Shown: in pieces, positions 1 through 8,461 of the stretch
Position numbering within the stretch: position 1 is the first letter of the stretch
Layout: every line of letters begins with the position of its first letter
Assembly (NCBI RefSeq): GCF_016793595.1
Contig: NZ_JAEULY010000020.1
Span: 89,350-153,349 of the forward strand
Origin: Phreatobacter sp.
GTDB lineage: Bacteria; Pseudomonadota; Alphaproteobacteria; Rhizobiales; Phreatobacteraceae
DNA length: 64,000 nucleotides
Reading direction: 5' to 3'
Position numbers and translations under genes: made by a program
Notes under the pieces: model-generated
Told to the model about the DNA's origin: nothing
Database searches by the model: none
What the model saw: only the letters and a program-made list of their open reading frames with translations

Positions 1-601
1 CGAGCGTCAGCTCGCCGAGCAGTTTGGCATGTCGCGAACGCCGGTGCGCGAGGCCCTCCAGCGCCTTGCCGCCAGCGGTCTCGTCATCTCGCGGGGGCGT
101 CAGGGCCTGCAGGTGGCGCATCTGTCGCTGGCCGACCTTCTCGACGCCTTCAGCGTCGTCGCCGAACTCGAAGCGCTCGCCGCCTATCAGGCCGCGCGGC
201 GCATCACCGCCGATCAGCGTGTCAGGCTGCAGGCGGCGCACGATGCCTGCGAGACCGCCAGCCTCGCCAACGACGTATCGCCGTTCTACGAGGCGAACCT
301 CGCCTTCCACGAGACCGTGGCGGCTGCGAGCCACAACCGCATCCTCCAGGAAGAGCTTCGCCGGCTGACGCTGAAGATCTCGCCATATCGCCGGACGATC
401 ACCTACCAGCCGGGGCGCATGGTCTCGTCGATCCCCGAGCACGGCGAGGTCATGGACGCGATCTTCAAGGGTGACGGTGCGCGCGCCAGTCGCGTCATGC
501 GGGGTCACGTCACGTTGCTCGGCGAAGGCCTGTCGGACCTGCTGCATTTCCTGCGCTTCTCCGACCAGAAACTGATCCCGGAATTCGCGATCAACGACTA
601 G
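1..601 (+). CDS. GntR-family (FCD) transcriptional regulator, 5' partial
   Basis: The reading frame is open from base 2, so the start lies before the window. The visible part begins inside the winged helix-turn-helix; the recognition helix MSRTPVREALQRLAASGLV is typical of GntR regulators. The rest is an alpha-helical FCD effector domain of about 150 residues that usually binds a small organic acid. It ends at a TAG followed at once by a hairpin. The TRAP transporter and quinate/shikimate genes lie about 340 bp downstream in the same direction, so it probably controls them, but no operator was identified. The family call is firm; ligand and target are inferred. Confidence 0.9.
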   Translation, partial: ERQLAEQFGMSRTPVREALQRLAASGLVISRGRQGLQVAHLSLADLLDAFSVVAELEALAAYQAARRITADQRVRLQAAHDACETASLANDVSPFYEANLAFHETVAAASHNRILQEELRRLTLKISPYRRTITYQPGRMVSSIPEHGEVMDAIFKGDGARASRVMRGHVTLLGEGLSDLLHFLRFSDQKLIPEFAIND

Positions 602-620
602 AGGCAGTTCGACTGCCTTT
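602..620 (+). terminator. Hairpin terminator after the GntR gene
   Basis: A perfect 7-bp inverted repeat (AGGCAGT / ACTGCCT) with a 3-nt TCG loop starts at the base after the stop codon and is followed by TT. The T-run is short, so termination may be partial. Confidence 0.55.
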
Positions 621-942
621 GCGAGCTGTCCGAGCCGGCGGGAAGATCACGCCGGACGGCACGGACGCGCCTGTGGCGAACCGGCCTGCGCGGTCTCACC
701 ACGTGCAGAATGCACAACGTCCATCGCTCCCGTTGCCCCTGTACACATGCCGCCGCGCGTTCGGGAACCGCCTGCGCCTCGCAGCCGCCCCGTCAGGCGT
801 CGCTGAAAATATCTGACATTATTGAAAATAGCATATTGCCAAGGAGACGGTACGCTGGATAGCGTTGCGTCAAAGCCCGGCGGTCCGCGCCGACAAGAAG
901 CGTCAATGCCGGGCGCGGGAGCGCCGTCCTGGGAGGACAATC
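621..942 (+). promoter_or_regulatory. Upstream region of the TRAP operon
   Basis: This 322-bp stretch has no convincing gene. Its only distinctive part is an AT-rich island at about 805-838 in otherwise GC-rich DNA, which is where I would place promoter and operator sequences for dctP. CTGACA at 813-818 could be a -35-like element, but I cannot pair it with a good -10 box at normal spacing. A strong ribosome binding site, GGGAGGA at 931-937, sits just before the dctP start. Confidence 0.3.
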
Positions 943-1962
943 ATGATCACTCGCCGCCGGGCCCTTGCCGGGCTTGCCGCCACCCCCGTCCTGGCCGCGC
1001 CGACGCTGCTTCTCGGGCAGGGCATTCAGGAGCGCACCATCCGCTGGGGGCATCTGAACAACACCGACCATCCGACCAGCTTCGGCGTCAGAAAATTCGG
1101 CGAGGTCCTGCTGCAGAAGAGCGGCGGCAAGATGCGCGTCCGCGAGTTCGCGGCATCGCAACTCGGCAATGAGATGCAGCAGCAGAGCGCGGTGCGCGGC
1201 GGCACGCAGGAGGTGATCTCCGCCTCCACGACGTCCCTCGCCACTGTCGTCAAGGACTTCGGCCTGCTGGATTTCCCTTTCATCGTCGCCAATGTCGCTC
1301 AGGCGGAGAGCCTTATCCTCGGCGATTTCGGCAAGGACCTGCTGAAGCTCCTGCCCGAGAAGGACATGATCGGCCTCGGCTACTGGGGCCTCGGCTTCCG
1401 CAATGTAACCAACAGCGTCCGGCCGATCGCCAAGGTAGAGGATTTCCGCGGGCTGAAGCTGCGCGTCATCCCGAACCCGGTCTATCTGGAGACCTTCCGC
1501 GCCTTCGGCGCCAACCCGGTGCCGATGAACTTCGCCGAGCTCTATACGGCGCTGGAAACGAAGACCGTGGACGGACAGGAAAACCCCTACGCGGTGACGC
1601 TCTCCAACAAGTTCTTCGAGGTGCAGAAGTTCGTCTCCTCGACCAACCACACCTACACGCAGAACATCATCACCGTGAGCAAGCGCTTCTGGGACCGGCT
1701 GTCCGAGCAGGAGCGCGCACTGATGACCGAGACCTATCAGGAGACGCGGGATTACCAGAAGGACCAGACGCGGATCGCGTCCGAGAAGGCGCTCGACGAA
1801 CTGAAGACCCGCGGCATGCAGTTCACCGACGTTGCCCCCGCCGAGCTCGGCCGCATGCGCGACGCCATCAAGCCCGTCGTCGACAAGTTCTCGGCCGAGT
1901 TCGATCCGGCGCGCGTCCGCCAGTTCAACGGCGAACTGCAGCGGATCCAGGCGATCAACTGA
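943..1962 (+). CDS. dctP: TRAP transporter substrate-binding protein, DctP family
   Basis: Periplasmic binding protein of 339 residues for a TRAP uptake system. The N-terminus MITRRRALAGLAATPVLAAP is a twin-arginine-like export signal. The central part carries the DctP pattern GLKLRVIPNPVYLETFRAFG followed by the G-A-N-P-V-P-M-N-F-A-E-L-Y-T-A-L-E block, which contains the Arg that usually contacts the ligand carboxylate. I chose the ATG at 943 over an in-frame ATG 78 bp upstream because GGGAGGA precedes it and the protein then starts with the signal. Small and large permease genes follow at once. The neighbouring aroQ, quiC and aroE genes suggest quinate, shikimate or dehydroshikimate as cargo; that is inference. 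Confidence 0.93.
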   Translation: MITRRRALAGLAATPVLAAPTLLLGQGIQERTIRWGHLNNTDHPTSFGVRKFGEVLLQKSGGKMRVREFAASQLGNEMQQQSAVRGGTQEVISASTTSLATVVKDFGLLDFPFIVANVAQAESLILGDFGKDLLKLLPEKDMIGLGYWGLGFRNVTNSVRPIAKVEDFRGLKLRVIPNPVYLETFRAFGANPVPMNFAELYTALETKTVDGQENPYAVTLSNKFFEVQKFVSSTNHTYTQNIITVSKRFWDRLSEQERALMTETYQETRDYQKDQTRIASEKALDELKTRGMQFTDVAPAELGRMRDAIKPVVDKFSAEFDPARVRQFNGELQRIQAIN

Positions 1963-2033
1963 CGGCCCGGCCATACACCCGTCTTGCCGGCTGATCCGGC
2001 GAGGCACCCTCTTCCCGCTGGGGTTCCCGCCGC

Positions 2034-2552
2034 ATGGACATGCTCGCCCGGGCGATCGACCTATATTGCCGGCTCACGAAAGTTCTCGCGGTCGCCTGCC
2101 TCGCGCTGATGGTCGTGCTGGTCTTCGGCAACGTCGTCCTGCGCTACGGCTTCAATTCCGGCATCGTCGTTTCGGAGGAGCTGTCGCGCTGGCTGCTGGT
2201 CTGGCTGACCTTCTTCGGGGCCATCGTCGCCCTGCGGGAGCACAAGCATCTCGGCGTCGACACGCTGGTTCAGCGCCTGCCACGGCCGCTGAAGCTCGCC
2301 TGCTTCATCGTCAGCTACCTGTTCATGATCTATGCCAGCTACCTGCTCATGAACGGCAGCTGGCAGCAGATGCTGATCACCGCCGGTGACCGGGCGCCGG
2401 CGACCTCCCTGTCGGTCGGCATCTTCTACGCCTCGGGCGTGGTGTTCGGCACATCGGCGCTGGTCATCCTGTTCCACGACCTCCTGCGGGTGCTGCTCGG
2501 GCGCGCGAGCGAGAGCGAGCTGATCGCGGTCAGGGAGTCCGAGGAAGGGTGA
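2034..2552 (+). CDS. dctQ: TRAP transporter small permease, DctQ family
   Basis: Small integral membrane subunit of 172 residues with four predicted hydrophobic helices. The segment VVSEELSRWLLVWLTFFGAI matches the conserved DctQ helix-2 region, and the following REHKHLGVDTL is the usual cytoplasmic loop. It pairs with DctM in the inner membrane to make the sodium- or proton-driven importer. It lies 71 bp after dctP and 22 bp before dctM, so the three are surely co-transcribed. Confidence 0.93.
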   Translation: MDMLARAIDLYCRLTKVLAVACLALMVVLVFGNVVLRYGFNSGIVVSEELSRWLLVWLTFFGAIVALREHKHLGVDTLVQRLPRPLKLACFIVSYLFMIYASYLLMNGSWQQMLITAGDRAPATSLSVGIFYASGVVFGTSALVILFHDLLRVLLGRASESELIAVRESEEG

Positions 2553-2574
2553 GCCGCGGCGAGCCCATCGGAAT

Positions 2575-3867
2575 GTGCCCCTCATGACCATCGCCATCTT
2601 CACCTTCTCGCTCCTCGGCGCCATGGCGATCGGCATGCCCATCGCCTATGCGCTGCTCATCTGCGGCGTCGCCCTGATGGTGTCGCTCGACATATTCGAC
2701 GCCCAGATCGTCGCGCAGAACGTCATCAACGGCGCTGACAGCTTCCCCCTCATGGCCGTGCCGTTCTTTCTGCTGGCCGGCGAGCTGATGAACCGCGGCG
2801 GGCTTGCGTCGCGCATCGTCAACGTCGCCATCGCGCTGGTCGGCCATCTGCGTGGCGGCCTCGGCTATGTCGCGATCCTGGCCTCCTGCATCCTTTCGTC
2901 CCTCTCTGGATCGGCCGCCGCCGATGCCGCGGCCCTCGCCGCGCTGGTCGTGCCGATGATGGTCGCCGCCGGGCACAGCAAGCGGCACTCGGCCGGCCTC
3001 GTCGCGGCCAGCGGCGTCATCGGCCCGGTGATCCCGCCGAGCATCGGCTTCGTGCTATTCGGCGTCGTCGGCAATGTCTCCATCTCCAAGCTGTTCCTCG
3101 CGGGAATCGTGCCGGGCCTGATGATCGGCCTCGGCCTCTGCGTCGCCTGGTGGTGGGTGGTGCGCAACGAAGAGGTGAAACCGTCGCCGCCACGCCAGTC
3201 CGGCACGCAGATAGTCAAGGCGGTCCTCGACGGCTTCTGGGCCCTGCTCCTGCCCGGCATCATCATCGTGGGCCTGCGCTTCGGCATCTTCACGCCCACC
3301 GAGGCCGGCGCGGTCGTCGCGGTCTATTCGCTGATCGTCGCGATGTTCATCTACCGCGAGCTGAAATGGAGCGACCTCTACGAGGTCTTCGCGACGGCCG
3401 CCGTGACGACCGGCGTCGTGATGTTCCTGGTCGCCGCTGCCCTTGTGTCGTCCTGGCTGATCACGGTCGCCGAGATATCGCAGCAGGTGGTCGATCTCCT
3501 GAAGCCCTTCATGTCCAACCAGACGATGCTGCTGATCGCCATCATGGTGCTGGTGGTCATCGTCGGCACCGCGCTCGACATGACGCCGACCATCCTGATC
3601 CTGACGCCGGTGCTGATGCCGATCGTCCGCGAGGCCGGCATCGACCCCGTCTATTTCGGCGTTCTCTTCATCATCAACAACTCGATCGGGCTGGTCACGC
3701 CACCTGTCGGCGTGGTCCTCAACGTCGTCTGCGGGGTCGCCAAGATCAGCATGGAGGAGATCATCAAGGGCGTGACGCCGTTCATGATCGCCCAGCTGAT
3801 CGTCCTGCTCCTGCTCGTGCTTTTCCCGGTCCTCGTCATGGGGCCGGCGAGGTTCCTTGCCGGCTGA
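2575..3867 (+). CDS. dctM: TRAP transporter large permease, DctM family
   Basis: Large membrane subunit of 430 residues with about 12 hydrophobic segments, a normal length for DctM. Typical landmarks are the FPLMAVPFFLLAGELMNRGG motif near residue 60, SGSAAADAAALAALVVP near 105, and IPPSIGFVLFGVVGNVSISK near 150. It forms the translocation path of the TRAP importer. The first possible start is GTG 2575; an ATG at 2584 would shorten it by three residues. aroQ follows after 38 bp, which ties transport to dehydroquinate metabolism. Confidence 0.94.
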   Translation: MPLMTIAIFTFSLLGAMAIGMPIAYALLICGVALMVSLDIFDAQIVAQNVINGADSFPLMAVPFFLLAGELMNRGGLASRIVNVAIALVGHLRGGLGYVAILASCILSSLSGSAAADAAALAALVVPMMVAAGHSKRHSAGLVAASGVIGPVIPPSIGFVLFGVVGNVSISKLFLAGIVPGLMIGLGLCVAWWWVVRNEEVKPSPPRQSGTQIVKAVLDGFWALLLPGIIIVGLRFGIFTPTEAGAVVAVYSLIVAMFIYRELKWSDLYEVFATAAVTTGVVMFLVAAALVSSWLITVAEISQQVVDLLKPFMSNQTMLLIAIMVLVVIVGTALDMTPTILILTPVLMPIVREAGIDPVYFGVLFIINNSIGLVTPPVGVVLNVVCGVAKISMEEIIKGVTPFMIAQLIVLLLLVLFPVLVMGPARFLAG

Positions 3868-3905
3868 TCATCAACCGGGTTCCCGACCTGCCCACTGGAC
3901 GCGCC

Positions 3906-4352
3906 ATGCCTTATCGCCTGAGCATCATCAACGGACCGAACCTCAACATGCTCGGCACGCGCGAGCCGGCCATCTACGGCCATACGACGCTCGCTGAGAT
4001 CGAGCGCTCCTGCCGCAAGCGCGCGGAGGAGCGCGCCGCCACGCTGCTGTTCCGCCAGAGCAACGGCGAGGGCGCGCTCGTCGACCTGATTCAGGCGGCG
4101 CGCGAGGAGGCCGACGCCGTCATCATCAACCCCGCCGGCTATTCCTTCCATTCGGTGCCGATCCTCGATGCCATGAAGATATTCGAAGGCCCGGTCATCG
4201 AGCTGCACCTCTCCAACATTCACGCGCGCGACGAGTTGCACCGGCACTCGATAACCTCCACGGCGGCGACGGCGGTGATCTGCGGGCTCGGCCCCTACGG
4301 CTATCTCGCGGCCATGGATGCCGCCCTTCACCTTCTGGAACAGAAGCGATGA
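3906..4352 (+). CDS. aroQ: 3-dehydroquinate dehydratase, type II
   Basis: Type II dehydroquinase of 148 residues, the usual size; it dehydrates 3-dehydroquinate to 3-dehydroshikimate. The N-terminal IINGPNLNMLGTREPAIYG is the family signature, with the catalytic Tyr in the IYG. Further motifs are NPAGYSFHSVPILDA and ELHLSNIHARDELHRHS, which hold the active-site His, Asn and Arg. The gene is in a catabolic setting, next to a TRAP importer and quiC, so it more likely serves quinate breakdown than aromatic amino acid synthesis. Its stop overlaps the next start by 4 bp (ATGA). Confidence 0.95.
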   Translation: MPYRLSIINGPNLNMLGTREPAIYGHTTLAEIERSCRKRAEERAATLLFRQSNGEGALVDLIQAAREEADAVIINPAGYSFHSVPILDAMKIFEGPVIELHLSNIHARDELHRHSITSTAATAVICGLGPYGYLAAMDAALHLLEQKR

Positions 4353-4966
4353 AGGCGGGTCAGGGCTTCCTTGCCATCTGGAGCGATGTCGCGCCGGAGC
4401 GGGAGACGGACTATCTCCACTGGTTGACCCGGGAACACACGCAGGAGCGCCTGTCGATCCCCGGATTTCTCGCCGTGCGGGTCTTCCGCAGCCGCGCTGC
4501 CGCCGTCCGGCGCTATTTCATTCTCTACACGCTGACCGAGAGCGGCGTGATGGGGAGCCCCGCCTATGTCGAGCGACTGAATGCACCGACCCCGTGGTCG
4601 CAGAGGATCATGCCCATGCTCGGCAATTTCCAGCGCGGCGGCGGCACGGTGACGGCGAGGCTCGGCAGCGGCTTCGGGGCGGTTGTCGCTCCCGTCCTTC
4701 TGGACGGCAACGAGGCGCTCCAGACATCGATCCGGGCGGCCGAGGTCGCGGCGCACGATCGCCTCGTCGCGGCATCGCTGCTGGCGGTGGATGGGGCGGG
4801 CACCGCTATCCGGACAAACGAGAAGTCCCTTCGCACCGGCGATCGCAGCTTCGACACGCTGCTGCTCGCGGAGGCCGTCGATGCGGATGCCTTGACTTCC
4901 GTGCTCGGCGAATTCGAGCTGTTCGATCAGGTCTTCGCGCTGGACAAGGCGCAGCTGACGAGCTGA
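4349..4966 (+). CDS. Unknown protein, possible tandem ferredoxin-like fold
   Basis: Protein of 205 residues that I cannot assign to a named family with confidence. The opening FLAIWSDVAPERETDYLHWL followed by REHTQERLSIPGFLAVRVFR resembles small dimeric alpha-beta barrel proteins (EthD or DUF4286-like), and the second half may be a diverged repeat of the same fold. There is no signal peptide or membrane helix. It overlaps aroQ by 4 bp and lies in the dehydroquinate operon, so it is probably translationally coupled to it. A role in handling a pathway intermediate or in regulation is possible, but nothing in the sequence proves it. Confidence 0.75.
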   Translation: MKAGQGFLAIWSDVAPERETDYLHWLTREHTQERLSIPGFLAVRVFRSRAAAVRRYFILYTLTESGVMGSPAYVERLNAPTPWSQRIMPMLGNFQRGGGTVTARLGSGFGAVVAPVLLDGNEALQTSIRAAEVAAHDRLVAASLLAVDGAGTAIRTNEKSLRTGDRSFDTLLLAEAVDADALTSVLGEFELFDQVFALDKAQLTS

Positions 4967-4983
4967 AGCATCGACCGGCGGGC

Positions 4984-6873
4984 TCAGAGCCTCGGGATCG
5001 TCACTGGCGGGAGGCCGCGCTTCTGTGCGGCGATGCGGAACGGCGCATTCGGAGCGCCATATCCGGCATAGCCCCGGCGCTCGACGATCTCGAAGAAGAA
5101 CCCGTCGCTTCCGGCCCGGCCGTAGAGCTGGAAGAACTCGCCCTGCGCATCGCGGTCGTACAGGATCGCCGCCTGTTCCAGCCGCGCGACCGTCTCGTCG
5201 CCAAGACCGAAGCGCGCCGCGAGATCCGGATAGTAGTTCGGCGAAACGCGCAGCGGCTCGAAGCCGTTCGCCGCCAGCGCCGCTGCGGTTCGCATGATGT
5301 CGCGCGTCGAGAAGGCGATGTGCTGGATGCCCGCGCCGAAGAACTCATTGACGAAATGGCCGGCCAGCGTGCGGCGGTTCTCGGCGCCGTTGAGGGTCAG
5401 GCGCAAGCCGCCACCCTCGTTCTCGATGACCTGACTGCGCACGAGCCCCCCGGGATCGACGACGTCGACCATGGGCAGTTTCCGGACATCGAAAAGCGAC
5501 GTGTAGAACAGCAGCGAGGTCAGCAGCTCGTCGACGAACATGGTCTGCGCGACATGGTCGATGCGTTCGAGCCCGGCATCGCCGCCGCGCGCCGGATCGT
5601 CGCGCCCGATGAACTCGTGTTCCCACAGGCCGACAAGCTTCGGCGAGCGATCGACGAAGTAGATGACGCTGCCACCGATCCCGCGGATCGCCGGCATGCG
5701 GATCTCGCCGGGATTGGGCTCCTGCTCGAACGGCTCGGCGCCGAGCCCCACGGCCCGCGCCAGCGTCGCCTCGGCATCATCGACCTGAAGGCCGATCGCA
5801 TAGGCGACGGCACCATGAGCCAGGAAGGCCGACCGCGCGAGCCCCTGCTGCTCGCTATTGACGACGATATTGATCTGGCCCTGCCGATAGAGATCGACAG
5901 ACTTGGAGCGGTGCCGCCCCGCCTTGCGAAAGCCGAGCGCGTGGAGTGTCCCGCCGAGCTGTCCCGCCCGTGCCTCGTCGGCGGCGAACTCGACGAACTC
6001 GACCCCATGGACCACCGATCGGCCAGGCAGCGGCGCGGCAGGGACCGTGTCGCGCGGCAGGTCGCGCGACACCTGATCCATCAGATGGAGGAGCGAGCGG
6101 TGACCGTCCTTCGCGACGACCCGGGCGGAGCCGCCGCGGAACTGGTCGTTGAAAATCTCGAGCGACAGGTAGCCGTCATAGCCGGTCGCGCAGACCGACC
6201 GGACGAAATCGCGGACAGGCAGGTCGCCCTCGCCCGGCATGTTGCGGAGATGCCGGCTCCAGTGCAGCAGGTCCATGTGGATCAGCGGCGCATCGGCCAG
6301 CTGGACGATGAAGATCTTCTCGCCGGGGATGGACCGGATCGTCTCGGGATCGATGCCCTTGGCAAGGGAATGGAAACTGTCGAGCACGAGGCCGATGGCG
6401 GGATGATCGGCGCGCCGGACGATCTCCCAGGCGTCGCGGTGGTCGTGGACATGCCGGCCCCAGCACAACGCCTCGTAGCCGACGCGCAGGCCGCGCCGCG
6501 CGGCCCGCTCGCCAAGCTCCCGGAAATCGGCGGCGGCGCGATCGATGCCGCCAAGCGCATGCGGGGACACGCTGGAGCACACCAGCATCATGTCCGCGCC
6601 AAGCGCCTGCATGAGGTCGAACTTGCGTTCGGCGCGGTCGAAGGCCGCCTGACGGTGCGGCTCGGGCAGGGTCTCGAAATCCCGGAACGGCTGGAACAGC
6701 GTCAAGGCCAGCCCGTGGTCGGCGATCATCCGCCTGACGGCGGCAGGCGTCTCGCCGGACACGAGGAAATCCTGCTCGAACAGTTCAAGCCCGTCGAACC
6801 CGGCTTCCGCAATTGCCCTGACCTTGTCGGGCAGGGTGCCGCTGACCGAGACCGTCGCGATTGATGTCTTCAT
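4984..6873 (-). CDS. quiC: 3-dehydroshikimate dehydratase (QuiC type), fused TIM barrel and HPPD-like domain
   Basis: Two-domain protein of 629 residues. Residues 1-280 form a sugar phosphate isomerase/epimerase-type TIM barrel with metal-site motifs YEALCWGRHVHDH, LVLDSFHSL and YLSLEIFND. Residues 290-629 form a vicinal-oxygen-chelate domain like 4-hydroxyphenylpyruvate dioxygenase, with GIQHIAFSTRDI and FFFEIVERRGYAGYG. This fusion is known for bacterial 3-dehydroshikimate dehydratases, which make protocatechuate. The reading frame stays open upstream, but ATG 6873 gives the expected N-terminus MKTSIATVSVSGTLPDKVRA and overlaps aroE by 4 bp. The aroQ neighbour supports the role. Confidence 0.88.
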   Translation of the reverse strand: MKTSIATVSVSGTLPDKVRAIAEAGFDGLELFEQDFLVSGETPAAVRRMIADHGLALTLFQPFRDFETLPEPHRQAAFDRAERKFDLMQALGADMMLVCSSVSPHALGGIDRAAADFRELGERAARRGLRVGYEALCWGRHVHDHRDAWEIVRRADHPAIGLVLDSFHSLAKGIDPETIRSIPGEKIFIVQLADAPLIHMDLLHWSRHLRNMPGEGDLPVRDFVRSVCATGYDGYLSLEIFNDQFRGGSARVVAKDGHRSLLHLMDQVSRDLPRDTVPAAPLPGRSVVHGVEFVEFAADEARAGQLGGTLHALGFRKAGRHRSKSVDLYRQGQINIVVNSEQQGLARSAFLAHGAVAYAIGLQVDDAEATLARAVGLGAEPFEQEPNPGEIRMPAIRGIGGSVIYFVDRSPKLVGLWEHEFIGRDDPARGGDAGLERIDHVAQTMFVDELLTSLLFYTSLFDVRKLPMVDVVDPGGLVRSQVIENEGGGLRLTLNGAENRRTLAGHFVNEFFGAGIQHIAFSTRDIMRTAAALAANGFEPLRVSPNYYPDLAARFGLGDETVARLEQAAILYDRDAQGEFFQLYGRAGSDGFFFEIVERRGYAGYGAPNAPFRIAAQKRGLPPVTIPRL

Positions 6874-7724
6874 GCGCCCGCCCCCGTCGGCACGGGCGCG
6901 CCGATCAGCTCGCGCCTGAGAACGTCGGGTGCGACCGAGACGCCCGAGAAGATCCGGAACGCGTCGATCCCCTGAAACAGGAAGAGATCGAAGCCGGTCA
7001 TGACCTCGACGCCGGCAGCACGCGCCTCGCGGAGGAAGCCTGTCCATTCTGGCGTGTAGACGGCATCGAAGGCCCAGCGTCTGCCGGGCAAGGCCGATGC
7101 CGGAATGGCATTGCCGCCGACCCCGTCCATCCCGAGCGGAGTTGCGTTGACGATGCCGTCCGCACCGCCGGCAGCCGTGGCGATGTCGCCGGCAATGGAA
7201 ATGCGCATGCCGGTGGCTGCTGGCTCGAGCGCCAGGGCGAGCTGGCGCGCTCGGCTTTCGTCCGGGTCGCAAAGCCGGAGTTCGCTGGCGCCGAGCCTTG
7301 CCAGCGCGAAGGCGATGGCCTTGCCGACGCCGCCCGCCCCGGCCATCGCGACGACGCCCGGAGATACCTTGCCGAAACGGTGCAGGAACGCCGATGCGAA
7401 GCCCGAGAAGTCGGTGTTGAAGCCGCGCAGCTCGGCGCCCTCGAACAGGATGGTGTTGCACGCGCCGAGCGCCGCCAGATCGCGCGGCGGCGAGGCGACA
7501 TGTTCGAGCACCCGCTCCTTGTAGGGGTAGGTGATATTGACGCCCCGGAAGCCCCGATCGCCGCAAGCCGCGAGCACGTGGTCGAATGTGTCGCCCAGTT
7601 CAGGCGGAATCAGCGACTCGTAGGTGACGTCAATGCCGCTGAGGCGGCCAGCCAGGCGATGAAGTTCGGGAGATCGCGAGCGCTGGATCTTGTCGCCGAT
7701 CAGGCCGAGCCGTAGCGAAGGCAT
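6870..7724 (-). CDS. aroE: Shikimate (quinate) dehydrogenase
   Basis: Protein of 284 residues with the full shikimate dehydrogenase pattern. Substrate residues include the Ser pair in QRSRSPELH (16 and 18), Lys69 in VNITYPYKE and Asp105 in GFNTDFSGF. The nucleotide-binding loop is GAGGVGKAIAFALARLG. It oxidises shikimate or quinate to the dehydro form. I chose ATG 7724 because GGGAG lies 6 bp before it; an ATG one codon upstream is also possible. It is the first gene of an aroE-quiC operon facing the aroQ operon. The context suggests catabolism rather than biosynthesis; cofactor preference cannot be read safely. Confidence 0.9.
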   Translation of the reverse strand: MPSLRLGLIGDKIQRSRSPELHRLAGRLSGIDVTYESLIPPELGDTFDHVLAACGDRGFRGVNITYPYKERVLEHVASPPRDLAALGACNTILFEGAELRGFNTDFSGFASAFLHRFGKVSPGVVAMAGAGGVGKAIAFALARLGASELRLCDPDESRARQLALALEPAATGMRISIAGDIATAAGGADGIVNATPLGMDGVGGNAIPASALPGRRWAFDAVYTPEWTGFLREARAAGVEVMTGFDLFLFQGIDAFRIFSGVSVAPDVLRRELIGAPVPTGAGA

Positions 7725-7795
7725 CATAAGCTCCCGGCGCAATGATTGTCAGTCATAGCGCCGTTCGTATGATAATCAAGAAAATCTATGATGCT

Positions 7796-8461
7796 CTAGC
7801 GAATGGCGCCCGTCCCCAACGCATGCTCGACGCCGCCCTGTATGTGACGCGCCAGCAGGTCGCAGGCCTCGTCGGCGTCGCGGCGCAACGCCGCCTCCTT
7901 CATCGCGAGGTGTTCGGCGGCCGCGATCGCCCCGCGATAGCTGAGTGCTATCATCTGGTAGCGCAGATATCGCTCGAACACCGTCGCGTGCGCGTCCATC
8001 AGCACCTGTGATCCGCAGGCGGAGACGAGCGCCTGATGGAACAGCCAGTCATAGCGCTTCCAGAGATCGGCATCGGTCCGATCCCCTTCCGCCATGCGCG
8101 CCTCCATCTGCGCCAGCTTGTGATGGGCGGAGATGACGCGCGCCTCCCAGTCAACGTCGCCCTGCGCGAAGGACTGGCGCAGGGCATGCGTCTCCAGGAA
8201 TTTCCGCAAGGCGGCGACATCCAGGAGGTTCTCGACCGAGATCCGCATGACCTCGAAGCCGCGCTGGCCTTCCGCCAGCACCAGTTTCTCGGAAACGAGC
8301 CGGCTCAGGGTTTCGCGCAGCGTGCTGACGCTGGCGCCATAGTCGCGCCGCAGCACTTCCAGCTTCAGCTTCATGCCCGGAGACAGGACGCCGGTGATGA
8401 TGTCCGCGCGGATGCGGCCATAGGCGCTCTCGCCGGCGGTCTGAAACAGGTTGTCGCTCAT
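7796..8461 (-). CDS. GntR-family (FCD) regulator, downstream tandem copy
   Basis: Regulator of 221 residues: an N-terminal winged helix with recognition segment YGASVSTLRETLSRLVSEKL, then an FCD domain. The block DLWKRYDWLFHQALVSACGS and the following RYLRYQM match the next gene upstream almost word for word, so the two are recent duplicates or a long-kept pair. Its ATG overlaps the stop of that gene by 4 bp. It ends 71 bp before aroE and is transcribed toward it, so it may control the aroE-quiC genes. The AT-rich stretch at 7741-7795 could hold the operator, but I found no clear palindrome. Confidence 0.9.
   Translation of the reverse strand: MSDNLFQTAGESAYGRIRADIITGVLSPGMKLKLEVLRRDYGASVSTLRETLSRLVSEKLVLAEGQRGFEVMRISVENLLDVAALRKFLETHALRQSFAQGDVDWEARVISAHHKLAQMEARMAEGDRTDADLWKRYDWLFHQALVSACGSQVLMDAHATVFERYLRYQMIALSYRGAIAAAEHLAMKEAALRRDADEACDLLARHIQGGVEHALGTGAIR

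Noticed and set aside
4318..6864. Long open frame (848 codons) opposite quiC
   Set aside because: It mirrors the GC-rich codon pattern of the real minus-strand gene and has low-complexity Arg/Asp-rich sequence without domains.
7740..7752. CTGACAATCATTG-like word before aroE, similar to CTGACATTATTG at 813-824 before dctP
   Set aside because: The match is short and needs a gap; too weak to call a GntR operator.
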